A stretch of 64,000 bases of DNA from Vesta saturnalis (Eukaryota; Arthropoda; Insecta; Coleoptera; Lampyridae). Position 1 is the stretch's first letter. Every line of letters begins with the position of its first letter. The stretch covers positions 4,958,501-5,022,500 of the forward strand of contig JARFJB010000534.1 of assembly GCA_036346205.1 (NCBI GenBank), in the 5' to 3' direction. Positions 22,840 to 34,934 of this stretch are shown here, one piece after another. The notes under the pieces are model-generated. The model saw only the letters and a list, made by a program, of their open reading frames with translations, was not told where the DNA came from and did no database searches. The translations under genes and the position numbers were made by a program.

Positions 22840-23628
22840 GCATGAGTGACTGTGGTTCTTTATTTTTATTATCCATCAAAACCCGGCGACGAGCTACGAA
22901 AAGGACGTCAACAGATGTGATGTTTGAGGTAAATACGCAACTGAAGAACAAGGCTCGACTTCTCGAGATACTTGCTGACAAGTTTCATGATTGACCGTGC
23001 TAATAACTACAAATCCAACATCATCATGCGTACAGAATCTAGTTTATCAATCGTAACCGTTTTTAATATCAGAGACATCCGAAGCCATCTCCATAGCTTT
23101 GGCTCTGGCAGGCAATGATGGGACGCGATATAACGTATGCATACTACAGAAAGGGAAAGAAGGCCTGGAAATTACTAAAGAAAAATTACTCGTGGCTTTT
23201 TATGGCGGAAGTAATACCAACTACTTGAACAGTCTGTGGGTAGTCCAATACAAGCAGGCTTGTCACTACATCCCTTAATTTCACGGTTCTATCACCCACG
23301 GAGCAGCCCGCGCACAATATTCCTATAACACCAGGTAAAACAATCATAAGGACCACATGTTTACGTGTTTTATAACAAAAACTATGTACAGAGGAATAGG
23401 GACAGAAATTGACAATTGGTGGTCTGGTACCCATTCCTAGTCCCCGACAGTCTGCTTAACCTGATTTTTTACGGTACAGTACAGTACAGCTGTATTGATA
23501 AATATCTCCCGGAAGATGTAGATTGTGAAGTAGCCGATAATTTTATTTTGTATACATAATTTAACTTTTCAGTTATAAATTAACTAAACACGCGCACTTT
23601 ACGTTTAATTAAATCTTTAAATATATAA
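22840..23628. other. Unassigned stretch between a retroelement relic and a CACACG array
   Basis: No convincing gene. A minus-strand frame of 82 codons (23186-23434) and a plus-strand frame near 23090-23270 show no recognised motif. Confidence 0.4.
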
Positions 23629-23958
23629 CGCACACACACACGCACACGCACACGCACACGCACACCCACACGCACACTCACACCCACACGCACACGCACA
23701 CGCACACGCACACGCACACGCACACGCACACGCACACGCACACGCACACGCACACGCCCACGCACGCGCACACGCACACACACACACACACGCACACGCA
23801 CACGCACACGCACACGCTCACGCACACGCACACGCACGCACGCACACGCACACGCACACGCACACGCACAGTCACACGCACACGTACATTACACGCACAC
23901 CCACCCGCACACGGACACATGCACGCACCCACGCACGTACGCACGCACGCACGCACAC
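23629..23958. repeat. (CACACG)n array
   Basis: About 330 bases of CACACG hexamers with variants and a final CACG-type part. The apparent long minus-strand frames are repeat artefacts. Confidence 0.95.
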
Positions 23959-26183
23959 TGTTACAGGCCAAATACTCACCAGAGCATCCAGCCCATAAAG
24001 GCCAAAAGAGCGCCACTTGTTTGGTCTAACAGGAAACCAACACGTTCACTCAAAAATGAGCTACTCTACTACTAATGTTCTACTCCAAAAATCTTTAAGC
24101 CAAGTTCACCTAAACTTCAGTAAAATCTTAAGCTTTATATAAAAGCCCCACGATGCGATAATAAAATTAAAACTCACTAAATATTTCGATAAACTACACG
24201 TCAAAATTATTGGCTCAAATACCCAAAAACAACTGATTAAAACGGTAATTAATTATATGATTTAAAATCTGTCACTAAAACAAGCGTGATGGAAAATTTA
24301 TATAAGATTCTAAAATGTACTAAACGTCACAAATAGGGGCCGAAATGCCTAACTCGAACAATACGGCCACGTCATAATAAACAATAAAAATCGCCTACCT
24401 GTCTGGCAAATCAGGCACTAAGATGTCTCCAACCGATGAGATGCTTCCTACAATAGCTTCAAGATACGTTGTGAATAAACGCCAAAGAAAAAACAGAACA
24501 ACCATTTGAAATTATTTCTATCAATCTGCTAAAACATATTCTCAAATGCATTAAAAAAACTCAATCTCTAAATATTACGTAAAAAAAATCATATGATCAC
24601 TAATAAAGCTTCTAACGTAATTACTACACTTTAAATAAATTCATGAATAAAATATAGACGTTAAATTTACTGACATTAAAATAAACATGCTCGCAATAAA
24701 TAATGTATAACAAAAGGGTTCACATCCAAAAAAAGAAACAATTCATTAACCAAAAAAACATATGTTATGATAACACCGCCGTCAAATTACCACAAAAAAA
24801 ATACAGTGCAATCACACTTAATCAGATTAATTCAATAAATTACTTATTCGGCAAGGGAACTAGCTAGTCGCTATCTCGGTTTTTCTAAAAAATTGTAAAA
24901 TTTTTGTTCCCCGTTCAACAGAACAAAGGGTTAAACATACAAATTTCATTCACAAAATAAGCATATAAATTTTTGACGTAATATTTGTCACTAAAACCTA
25001 CATACACAAAAAAAATACTCAAAACAAAATTGTGATTTCGGAATATTGAATAGGTTTGTCATACTGAAATAATCACAATTGATCAGCAAGGAATCGTATT
25101 CAATCTTATGTACATACAAAGCAAATAATGTATTAAAAAAACAGCAATTTTATTACCATTGGTCGGTCTTGAAAAGCAAATAAAACTGTAAATTCACCAT
25201 AATGTTTAGCTTAACTTTGGTTCAGTCCTTCTTGTTATACAGATTATTTAGTAGTCGAGAACCGTGAGGATAACCTCTCCGACGGTATCAGCAACATACT
25301 GGTGGTGTCGACTGCGCTAGAAACTCCCCAATATGCTCCTGCTTTTTGATTCAATTTCCAGTTGGTTGTATGTTACATCGATACCATTGCTGATATTAAT
25401 ACTTCATTTTATTGGTTACCTTTACTTTATATATTTACAAGTTCTTGACAAAAATTATGGTTACACTTAAACTAAAAGATTTCTTTATTTACAATGATAA
25501 TTGTTTGTTATGCATTTAGCCATTTACGCGAAGCCGGTAACTAACACTTGAACTGTTTATTTTTGATCCGCACACCAGATGCGAAGAAGGAGTTAGGACC
25601 GGCACCAATAAGACACCGAATCCAAATTCTATGGACGAGAATATATAGCTATACGAGAAGTCATACATGATCCTTTAATAAAAGGCAACGAAAAAAACTT
25701 CCACGGTAACTTCACTTAACCTCCAGGTAAGGGCGTAAACCATTTACTACCTCTACACACCAATGTTCGTGTATGCGGCGAAGCGCATACGAGCCAAATT
25801 ACATAAAACTAAATTAGCGTATCATAAAAAAAGAATCGCTTACATTTTAAGTGCGGTAAAAACGATACTCAATACGAAAATAGTCGAGAGAAAGAAAATA
25901 CATCATCCTGCAACTGCAAAGTTAGCTTCCCAGTAATTGACCAAAATGATATCGCTAAATTATTTTTCTTTAGTACTTATTGTAGCTCAAATAAATTCCT
26001 CGCATTCTACAATGACAAAACTTAGCATTCAGACATATCTATGGCACCACATACCAACGCTATTACACTTGGACGTTATCAGGAACAAAATACTTTTTAA
26101 TTTCAAACCTTGGCAATTACGATTTCAACTCCCTGGATTTTTATTTAAGAAATCTATCTTAAATACAATGCGTCAATTTATTA
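23959..26183. other. AT-rich non-coding stretch
   Basis: About 2.2 kb without a frame or element end that I can support. Many A runs. A GC-richer patch near 25240-25330 is unexplained. Confidence 0.5.
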
Positions 26184-26526
26184 ATTCTTAAAAAACGGAA
26201 TTTCTCTCTTCCAACTAACTAAATTCCTAAAAATTAAAATAACGAGAACATTTATGTACACAAAACTACTCTAACATTAATATAATCGTAAACGCCAGTA
26301 TCACCTATGAGTGAAATGTAATTTTACAAATAACAATTCCATTAGTAAATGTTGCCAAACCCCAAAAAAAAATGTGATCAAATAAAAGTTCGTAAAAAGC
26401 TCTTTTAAATTCGAAATTAAAACAAATAGAACGAAACAGACTATCTACCTAGTGATCCTTAAAATTTACCCACAGGGTGACAACACGCACACGCACACGC
26501 ACAAGCACACGCACACGCACACGCTG
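26184..26526 (+). repeat. Recent 340-bp duplication, copy 1, ending in CACACG units
   Basis: Almost identical by eye to 29243-29576, from ATTCTTAAAAAACGGAATTT to the CACACG run, with only a handful of substitutions and small indels. Even the single CACAAG variant inside the hexamer run is shared. The copies start abruptly in unrelated sequence and end at the hexamer run. This looks like a mobile repeat with a microsatellite tail, or a recent segmental copy. Confidence 0.9.
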
Positions 26527-26559
26527 TATATAAATTTAAAATAAGATTTACGTAGAAGT

Positions 26560-26690
26560 TGACGGTTCGGTAAAGTTAACCGTGTCGATGTAATTTTTAC
26601 AATGGGGCGCAAAGTTTAATTTTACAAACTCAAAGTGGCGCAAAATTAGCGCCTAATTAACTCAAAGCAATAGACATTATCACATCTTTC
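26560..26690 (+). repeat. Isolated unit of the gggcgcaaaattt satellite
   Basis: It contains TTAACCGTGTCGATGTAATTTTTACAA, GGGGCGCAAAGTTTAATTTTA and GCGCCTAATTA, the same blocks in the same order as the satellite at 42590-45046. It is about one monomer, far from the main array. Confidence 0.7.
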
Positions 26691-26699
26691 TCACAACAA

Positions 26700-27960
26700 A
26701 GTTTGAATTGGATCAAAGAGGAAAGACGAATATACCGCCAATTCTTGCATTGAGGAATACAGCTCTCAAAACAGAATACAAAAGCCTCAGTCCCTTAATC
26801 AAACGAGAAATCAATAGACACAAAAGAATCCTGGATACAAGCCCCATCCCAACTCAGTTATCCAAACGGTAAGCTCTTCTTGCAACGGTGTAAAACACTG
26901 TCCAGGAGAAAAGTTTCCTCAAAATCACACATCCCTGATACCCAAGGCGACCTTATTTTTACCGACCAAGGCAAGGCGGATTTGGTCAGCCTACTTCTGC
27001 GAACCATATTCAAATCGCCCACTGGTCCACAATTCGACAATGCCTTTAAAGAACTCGTGGAAGAGCGCCTTGAACAATTATGATGATCACGCCTATCAAA
27101 GTTCCCTCATACAGTAAAAAGGACAGTCCTGGTGAGACGTGCTAAACTGAACAATCTTAAGAAACTAACATCAAACTAACGAACATGTACAATAAATGCA
27201 TAACACCCTCCTACTTTCCGACAGCTTGGAAATTGCTTCACCGTCATGCTTTTCAAACGTTACTCTGACAACCACTTCTTGCCTTTTAGTGGGTACATCG
27301 GAACAGCAAATCTTCCGGGATTGGATTAACAGGTGGGAGGGTCTCCATTAAACCTAGCAAAACTCCCAACCTATACGAGCAGAATGTTGCAATTACCGTC
27401 AAAAGTGAACGACTAAGACTCCAATAAAAAGTGACGTACCTGCGGATCCATTTCACCAAAACACTCATCTTTCTCAAGTACCAGGAACACTAGATAGAAT
27501 ACGCAACCGTCCAATTCTACACGTACGCCTTCCGCGGTCAGATCCAAAACGTTACAACCCACATACAAGATCTACATTTGCCCAGTTATAGATTACCGAA
27601 CTCTCTTTCCTCTATTGCTTCCTGTAACCAGCAAATCCTGAGACGAATACGCAGACTCTACTACGGAAACTCTAGTAACTGCACTATACTACAGGCAAAT
27701 ATTTCGACCATAACAAAGAGAATTTAAAAGTTACTAAGAAACTTTGAACTCTGTAAGATCTTTGGCGGCACTGTCCCTACCAAGGAAATGCTTACCACAC
27801 CTAACAACTGCCAAAGGCTCTCTATTCTCGTACCAAAAAAAAAAAAAAACTAAACGCAAGTATAAACATTCTTCCACTTTAAGCATTCCCGTAGAGATGG
27901 AAAAATTCGTACACTCCACCCACGTATATCTGATGACGACCAACGCTAAGACCTGAATAA
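26700..27960 (+). pseudogene. Jockey-like non-LTR retrotransposon ORF2 relic
   Basis: A heavily decayed plus-strand region. Scattered over all three frames are segments in the order of a Jockey-type ORF2: IKREINRHKR (about 26800), then GDLIFTDQGKADL (about 26947), which resembles the segment before the RT. A YFPTAWK block comes next (about 27210), followed by VTYLRIHFTKTLIF (about 27434), like the YLGvxFDKxLtF block after the RT. Then comes CPVIDYRTLF (about 27575), like the RPVIDYA segment. The central catalytic RT motifs are not readable. No ends were found. I am only fairly sure, since each match is weak and the order carries most of the weight. Confidence 0.5.
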
Positions 27961-28509
27961 TGAATATGAAATAAACCTACACACTGTCTGTTACCCTCTT
28001 ACATACACACGTCACACTAGAATTGAAATAAAAATCTTTTTTAAGACCAAAATAAAGTCATGACTGTAATCACTGTAATCAATACAATTCCGTAAACACA
28101 TCGCAACACCAACAACTGAAGTATCACCAGGGTTCAAAAGGAAGGAGACTTCTGAGTAGTCCACATCAAAGTAAAGACATGACGATAAGCAACTAACCTA
28201 ACCATGGGCATACTAACAAAAACCGTATCGTACCCATCACGCCATTTCCTTACTGGGTAGATCGAAACCGTATTTTGCCTCTTATATGGACTTAACATAA
28301 ACAACTTTTCACTATATCATTCCATACCTCTTTCACTTCAGCAAGATTTATGCAATAATTCTAACATGTTATAATGTGGTGTAAAGTGGTTTAAAAGTGC
28401 CACGTGTAATAATAAATAGGTGTAATGTTCTCAAAACAAATCGTTAAACTAACCAGAGATCCATACACTCTATAAAGATAATGCCGTTGTCTCAGTCGGT
28501 AAATTAAAG
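27961..28509. other. Unassigned stretch
   Basis: No recognised gene or repeat. It may include the decayed 3' end of the preceding retroelement relic. Confidence 0.4.
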
Positions 28510-29240
28510 TAGGCCAGTTCAATCTTTTGATTTGCTTAATTACCACAAATTTATGCTTGGTTATTTCCACTTAACATCAATATAGTAACTGAAAGGTAAC
28601 AATAATAAAAATTATCTCGGACGCCAAGTTATTTTTTAATTATCCTCGGAATAACTAAACCGAGGATACAAAATAAAATTCAACAAAATGTCAAAATAAA
28701 AAATATACAAACTATATTTATTAAATATTTAAATTTAGAATTATATAAGATATATCTTAAAACTAGTTGTAATAGCCTTAAATTACTAAATTATTAGAAT
28801 ATAAATAAATACCTGTTCGAAACTTTTGTGCATAACTTTTTAATAACATCTGGTATCTAAACAAATACGGAAATGCAAACCATAGGTGATGTAATCTTTG
28901 CACCAATATCTCGTAATAACAATGCTGTACGTTTACATACCTAAGTTGAATTTTACTTCTTATAAATTTATCTTCATGAATTTTGAATAATCCAATGTTC
29001 ATTGCATTTTCTCGAAAGTTCAAATAAAAAATGGGATCTAAATTTAGATTTGAATTAAAGGCAAACTTGCAATCATAAGCATCAAAAATACCAAAAGTAA
29101 AAATGATAAAAATAAAAGTTCTAAAAGTGTAAAAGCAAAAGTGCCTGTAAAAATCAAATGTTTTAAATTTTAATATAATGCGAGTTAAATGTACCTTACC
29201 ATTAAATCAATGGTACTTTTCACAAAATTTAGGTGGAAAC
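28510..29240 (-). repeat. 0.73-kb dispersed repeat, copy B (inverted relative to 17985-18720)
   Basis: Minus-strand partner of copy A. A frame of 81 codons at 28778-29023 shares KIHEDKFIRSKI and LWFAFPYLF with the copy A frame (FQEDKFIRRKI, SWFAFPHYF). The right edge lies against the start of the recent duplication at 29243. The copies differ by many substitutions, so they are much older than that duplication. Confidence 0.75.
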
Positions 29241-29242
29241 CC

Positions 29243-29576
29243 ATTCTTAAAAAACGGAATTTCTTTCTTCCAACTAACTAAATTCCTAAAAATTAAAATA
29301 ACGAGAACATTTATGTACACAAAACTACTCTAACATTAGTCTAATCGTAAACGCCAGTATCACCTATGAGTGAAATGTAATTTTACAAATAACAATTCCA
29401 TTAGTAAATGTTGCCAAACCCAAAAAAATGTGATCAAATAAAAGCTCGTAAAAAGCTCTTTTAAATTCGAAATTAAAACAAATAGAACGAAACAAACTAT
29501 CTACCGAGTGATCCTTAAAATTTACCCACAGGGTGACAACACGCACACGCACACGCACAAGCACACGCACACGCTG
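29243..29576 (+). repeat. Recent 340-bp duplication, copy 2, ending in CACACG units
   Basis: Partner of 26184-26526. Its left edge abuts the 0.73-kb repeat copy B, while copy 1 starts in unrelated sequence. The shared unit therefore begins at the ATTCTTAAAAAACGG point. The hexamer run is two units shorter here. Confidence 0.9.
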
Positions 29577-31715
29577 CCGTTCGGACGGTCTAGCTCAACT
29601 GAATTGGGTCGCAGGGGCTTGATAGATATATCAATAGAAAGATTATTTGATACCAAATAACGTTTATTTAAGGTATCTTTACGATATCTGCATCTCAAAC
29701 TTGTCTATGGCGTAAAAAATAACATTTCGCGGGCTTTTTTGCTTTCTGTGATGTCGGAAGTCACAGTATACATAACGTTCTTAATCCACAACGTAGTTAT
29801 TATGTTGTAGTTTAATTTGGTGCCATGTTCATTTCCACAAGTCAAACGGTTCTTCCGCAATGGCCATTCCAGTGTCGTTTAGAATATTTATGCTGTTCAA
29901 AACATCATCAACTCTGCAAATTTTTAGTTTCACAATAATTACTTCGGGGTTAAAACTGAAAGTTACTGGGCTAATAATAAACACAATATTTTTGAATTTC
30001 CTGCTGACATAATTAAAATTAATAAGTTAATTAACTAATAGCATAAGTTTTCTTTGTTTGAGCCACATTACTGGAGAATTAGGTAGATGTATACACATTA
30101 ATTTTGTAGTATCCCTCGTATCTTTTTATTAATTGTTACACATGTTTATGATTTGGTTTTCTGGTTATAATTTAATTTAAACTGCTTTTCGTATGCTGTA
30201 ATTGAAAATGTTATTCCTTTTTGTTATTTCATTTTTGATACAACCGTTTATTCAGAAAAAAGACGTAGGTTTTGCAGATGGCGCATTTCATACACTTTAC
30301 AATTTAAAATATAGCTGCATTAACTGAAACAAGAGGGTAAAACAATAGGCAGTTAAAAGGGCTAATAAAATGAACCCTCCACTACAGTAAAATGTTGCAA
30401 TCGAATGTATATTCAATGCCACATTTAAACCAAATGTGCATTTTTCAGTCGTCTTGTTTTTGTTCAAACAAAATTGTAAATCAGCAAGTTACTGACTTAA
30501 AGGGATGACAATACGGTATTTAACAAAATCGTAAATCTACTATAGAAACCCCAAAAACACAAATCCCCGACTAAAGTCCTAATTTTCAACAAAGTCGTAA
30601 ATTTTCTATGACATCTTACTGATGCCTTTTTTCGCATAAAACGTGTTCATGTGTTTAACTTTCTTATTCTCTTGAAATTTTGCGTACAAAGTGTCAAATT
30701 GTATACTGAAGGTATGTAAATTATGTAAAGACTTCTTAATTAATTTATGTTTTGCTAACAGGGGAATTCCATGTCTTTTTGTGTACCTCTTTTCAATAAG
30801 ACACCATGAAAACTTGCGTACTGTAAATTACATTGGAATGAGTATTACTTACATTTTCCTTTACATATTCCTCGCTTATTTTGTTTCAATGCAATTTAGA
30901 AAGTCTTACGAATATGAATAATCGATTTTTGCCCGCTTTAAAGGATTTTGTATTGTTAGTGGTAAATTTCGTAAAGGTCTTTAACTTCGTCAAAGCTTCA
31001 CTTTAACACTTCAAACGCGCTCTAGGGAGTATGGCGAGATTTATATACACAAACATCGATGTTTTGACTATAACTTAGGATATAATAACAGTTTCTCTTG
31101 CTTTTGCTTGCCATGGTAACTATTACTTCATATAAAGCTTTGCAAATTTGACTAAGGAAGAAATTATGCATAACTATTCGTTAATATTTTACAAGCTTCA
31201 AACACTCCGTCGCTTATAAAGTTTAACAAAAATGTTATTAAGGATAATTATTATATTCTAATAAACAATGTTCTTTATATTTACTGCTTATACTACTGCT
31301 CTAAAAGTGATTTATACAAATACTTCAGTTGATAAAATTCTTTTTATGTTGGTTATACTGAGGTTTTAAAATCCCATGTAAATGCTTGAGAGCCCCTCCC
31401 CCCCCCCCTCCTAAAACGCCGACTCACTATTTTCGATGGTCCAGATTGCCGATAATGGACACTGTACCAAAGAACATTACGCCAACTGTGACCACAACTT
31501 CAATCGCTACAGAAAAAAAAATAAATAAATGGGATATGACCTCGACACTGACCACTCTGTCGAATAGATAGATTGCCGATTAACTCCATATGACCGGCTC
31601 TCAGCATTGGGCACCAGGCCGACTATGGATCCAATGCTGAATAATGTATGTTGGACACTGCGCCGATTGAGACCAGAACGTCGACTGTCTAAAACGTATT
31701 GAATAGGGACACTAC
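29577..31715. other. AT-rich non-coding stretch
   Basis: No gene seen. There is a run of ten C at about 31397. A short repeated motif (CCGATTaACTC / CGACTGT type) between 31420 and 31690 suggests a degenerate tandem repeat, but its period is not clear. Confidence 0.4.
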
Positions 31716-31765
31716 ATAGGGGCGGATACAGGATTTCATTTTGGGGAGGGTCATAAGAGGTTGAA
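31716..31765 (+). mobile_element. Possible hAT-type element end
   Basis: TAGGGGCGGATACAGGATTT followed by a G-rich segment (TTTTGGGGAGGGTC) resembles the outer end of many hAT elements (CAGGGGCGGATCCAGGATTT type). No matching end or target duplication was located, so this is a weak call. Confidence 0.35.
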
Positions 31766-31979
31766 AATAACCTTAACTGTTTAAAAAAATGAAAACTATG
31801 AACCAAATTTTGAATGCATTTATAGCTCATAGATATTGTCTTGAAAGAACAAGGGTTTCTTTGAACTGAAAATCTTTTAGAAAATTCCAAGCAATAAATT
31901 TGCTCTCCAAAAGTTTTTTGCAAAAAACTATTTTTACTGTTTAGGTCAGTCATATAGTACAATTGTAATGATACTGTAG

Positions 31980-33240
31980 ATCCTTCCTAAACATTCCTAC
32001 CCTTGTAAATAAATTCCTCAAAACTTATTTCCTACTTCCTTCCACAACTGTATTTACCTTATTTAAAAATGTTATCAGTTGTTCCCCACTCTCCCCACTC
32101 TCACAAAAACCCCTATATAAACACTAGCTTCCCATTCAAGAATTATTCTTATTAATATTTTTCTTATTAATATCACTCTTATTATTATTATTATCCTGCC
32201 TGAAATAACTCATCATTATTCCCGCCTGTTCTTATAATCATTCCTGCATTCATTTTATCCCGTCAACCTGAAACCACACATAATCCTACTTATTCACATT
32301 CATTCATTATCATCTCTCAGTTCCTATTAATAGCGTGAAAACCATCCTTTTATTCCACCTGACCCACCTAGATTATACGATCCTGAACATCCAGACCGAC
32401 AATCCTTTAAAACCCTTATCTACCAGTCTACCCAAGTTATCCCTACACCCATACTTTAACACCCTAATTAGGTATACGACCTTATTGTGGGTTATGGCTC
32501 CGATTTGAGTATAACTAAAGAAAGTTAAGGGTACAGAAACAGACGGAGGTCATTTACACTCTGAATGCTTCTAGATACTAAACTACACCTTTTCTAATCC
32601 ATTTTACCAAGTCAAACAGGAATTCTACCCCTATGAGCTTGTTGAAGGTCTAAGCCGCGACAAGGATAGGTTGTAGATATTATAGCAACTGTAGTGAAGT
32701 GACGGTGGTATCTTGCTCCGAAACATTTTCTATTGTCACGACCAATATTATCCCTTTAATTCTCCCCTTTGACCGTTTCGGTTTTCGCCCCGAAAAAGGA
32801 TTTTCCTATATCCAAATATACATCCCAGTTCCACTTCCGTTACTTATCATATTACCCCTATAACATACATATCGTCTTCATCCACTTATAAATTACCACC
32901 TGTCACCCTATATCATACCTACTTCTTCAATTACTTTTTATTTAGTCATCCTATATAGACATACTCCAACCTAACTTCTGTCATTTTTCATCCCTACATA
33001 ATATCCACACTCAACCAACCCGAAATTAACTCTACACATGAATAACACCTGTTGTTCCTGTTTCACCACCAAATACCATTTGTAACTTAAATTAGAAAGA
33101 AAGCAAATCTCGTACTTACTTAGTATGTAATCACATCCTTGCACCATTAATACACCACGTTTTTTACACTAATTATCCTTCGTAATTTATCAAACACATC
33201 TGTTTACCCTTATACCACGTTTTTATCATATGTTTTCAGA
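31980..33240. other. Stretch with strong C-over-G strand asymmetry
   Basis: The plus strand here is rich in C and T and very poor in G. In 32821-33060, for example, C outnumbers G several fold by eye count, while flanking regions are balanced. No coding frame explains it. It might be a decayed element with a skewed base composition or a former pyrimidine-rich tandem repeat. Confidence 0.6.
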
Positions 33241-33626
33241 TTTAAAAGCGTAGCACTAAAGGAGAGGTTTGCATCTAAACTAGACCAGAGGCGTAGACTT
33301 TTTACAAAGTCGAGGAAGAATCAATAGAATATTATTTAACATTATTTCTTTGAATTATATACTCGTTTATTTCAGTTTTATGTAATTTTGTTAGAATCAT
33401 ATTATAATTTCCAGTTTTCATTGTAAATAAACCTATCCTGTTATTGTGGTAAACGTTTGTATAATTAGACTAGGGTAGGCAACCCAACCTACTTCCAAGC
33501 ATCCATAGTAATCTGAACCTCCCCTTGAGAAAGTATTCATGTTCAAATAGAGCATACAAATTGTAAAGTAATAAATTTTACAACAGGTAAAAGTCAGGTA
33601 GCAGTTACCAGAACCAGGAAACATTA

Positions 33627-34112
33627 CACAATAAAGTCACAAACTAACAGCTAGTTCTGATTTTTTAACATGTTGTCAGGACCAGCAGTGTAATATTCAA
33701 GTTTCCAGCTTCGAAAGACCTGTGATATCTTCGTAACACTCGTAATTTTCGCTTTTTTTTTGTTTGTTTCACTATAACTCCTAAACTATGCGTTTTTAGT
33801 AAAACTTGTTATTTACGTCTTTAAAGTAGATTATGTCTGCTAAAATTTTAAACCAGAACCAGCTCTGTAGATACAATAGTTTCTAAGATACAGTACTCCA
33901 AAAATTGGTAATTTTAAAATCGAGGAAAATACTCATTTTACGGGTAAAGTCATAGGGGGAGATATACCGAATGTAATTAGTTTTAATTTCAGCACAAAGC
34001 GACGTCTGTATGCCCGATAGTTCCCTCAATGCAAATAAATAAAAAAAATTAGAAAACTGCATTTTTCGCAAATTTGCTCTGTTGAGTTCTCATGACCGTT
34101 TGAGGGTAGTTT
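33627..34112 (+). repeat. Left terminal inverted repeat
   Basis: It matches 34935-35467 in inverted orientation. Shared landmarks are CAGCTTCGAAAGACCTGTG-type, AATACTCATTTTACGGGTAA, CGACGTCTGTA and CTGCATTTTTCGCAAATTTG. Similarity is high but with several indels, so the arms have drifted since insertion. Confidence 0.85.
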
Positions 34113-34117
34113 GAAAG

Positions 34118-34580
34118 GAAAACCCTTTCTTGCACTCGCATGATAGAAATTTCAGAAGGAAAGGGGTGCCACTTCGTGTATCATTGTTATTTGAACAAGC
34201 CCCTGATTTGCCTTCTTCATTGAGTGGCATCTTTTTCCACCCCAAACCACATTTGAACTTGGTGGTAAGTTCGGTAGGCGTGGAAGGTTACACCATTTTC
34301 CGTTGGAGGCAAACGGGCGAGGTCAACCTTGGTGGAGGCGGTTGTTTTCACAAAAAATTATAGCACAGGCTCTGGATGGTATCCCCAGTGCAGTCTCCTC
34401 CATACAGGCACTTCGCTCCAGCATCTAAGATGGCTTGGTGGGTTGAAGTAGGTTGGAGGGTATTTCTGGATGGCGCTCCACAGTTTAATCTCTTCATACC
34501 CGAAAAGGGAAGTGGTGGTGTCGCACTCAGTGAAGGCGTGGAGAAAATCAATACAATAAAACAAACCATGGCTACACTAT
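34118..34580 (-). pseudogene. C-terminal part of an unnamed cysteine-rich protein family (transposon-borne)
   Basis: On the minus strand, a frame ending near 34370 contains FLHAFTECDTTTSLFG, the counterpart of HGVTRCDTSTIFGQGK in the longer copy at 61-64 kb. Further on, in another frame, LARLPPTENGVTFHAYRTYH and VQMWFG correspond to LPRLSPTKDVSTFHFYRTYH and IQKWLG of that copy. FLLKFLSCECKKG corresponds to YLLKLISCCCKIQC, the start of its C-terminal cysteine cluster. Frameshifts and stops are present. The coding part runs up to the inner edge of the left inverted repeat. I recognise the family as a multicopy arthropod protein without an accepted name or function. Confidence 0.65.
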
Positions 34581-34934
34581 ACTCAGTAGGAGTTTATTAT
34601 GGTAGCCTAGCATGGTAGCGAAATGCTACTAAAGCATCAGCAGTGTAACTTTTAAAAATTCACAGAAGATATAAATGCAAAGAAACTGTTCACAAAAAAA
34701 ATTACTGGTTTTTTAAGGAATTGTCAAATTTTTTTGCAAATATTGCATTTTATGGTAAAAAGTTGGTTTCTGGGCGCCATTTTCCAATAAGACGGCCATA
34801 GCACAAGTCTTCTTTTGACAACTTTTAGTATGTTATTCCGGAAGTATAATTCAATATACACACCAAGTCTTATGCTTATACGAGTTATTTTAAGGTAATG
34901 GAGAACTTTTGATTTAAAACGATTACACTATTAT

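Noticed and set aside
23186..23434. 82-codon minus-strand frame after the endonuclease fragment
   Set aside because: It does not match any part of a non-LTR ORF2 and lies on the opposite strand.
31507..31962. 151-codon minus-strand frame
   Set aside because: It crosses a degenerate repeat-like patch and a possible hAT end; no domain is recognisable.
33883..34071. 62-codon minus-strand frame in the left inverted repeat
   Set aside because: It is in the terminal repeat; the matching region of the right repeat does not preserve it as a frame.
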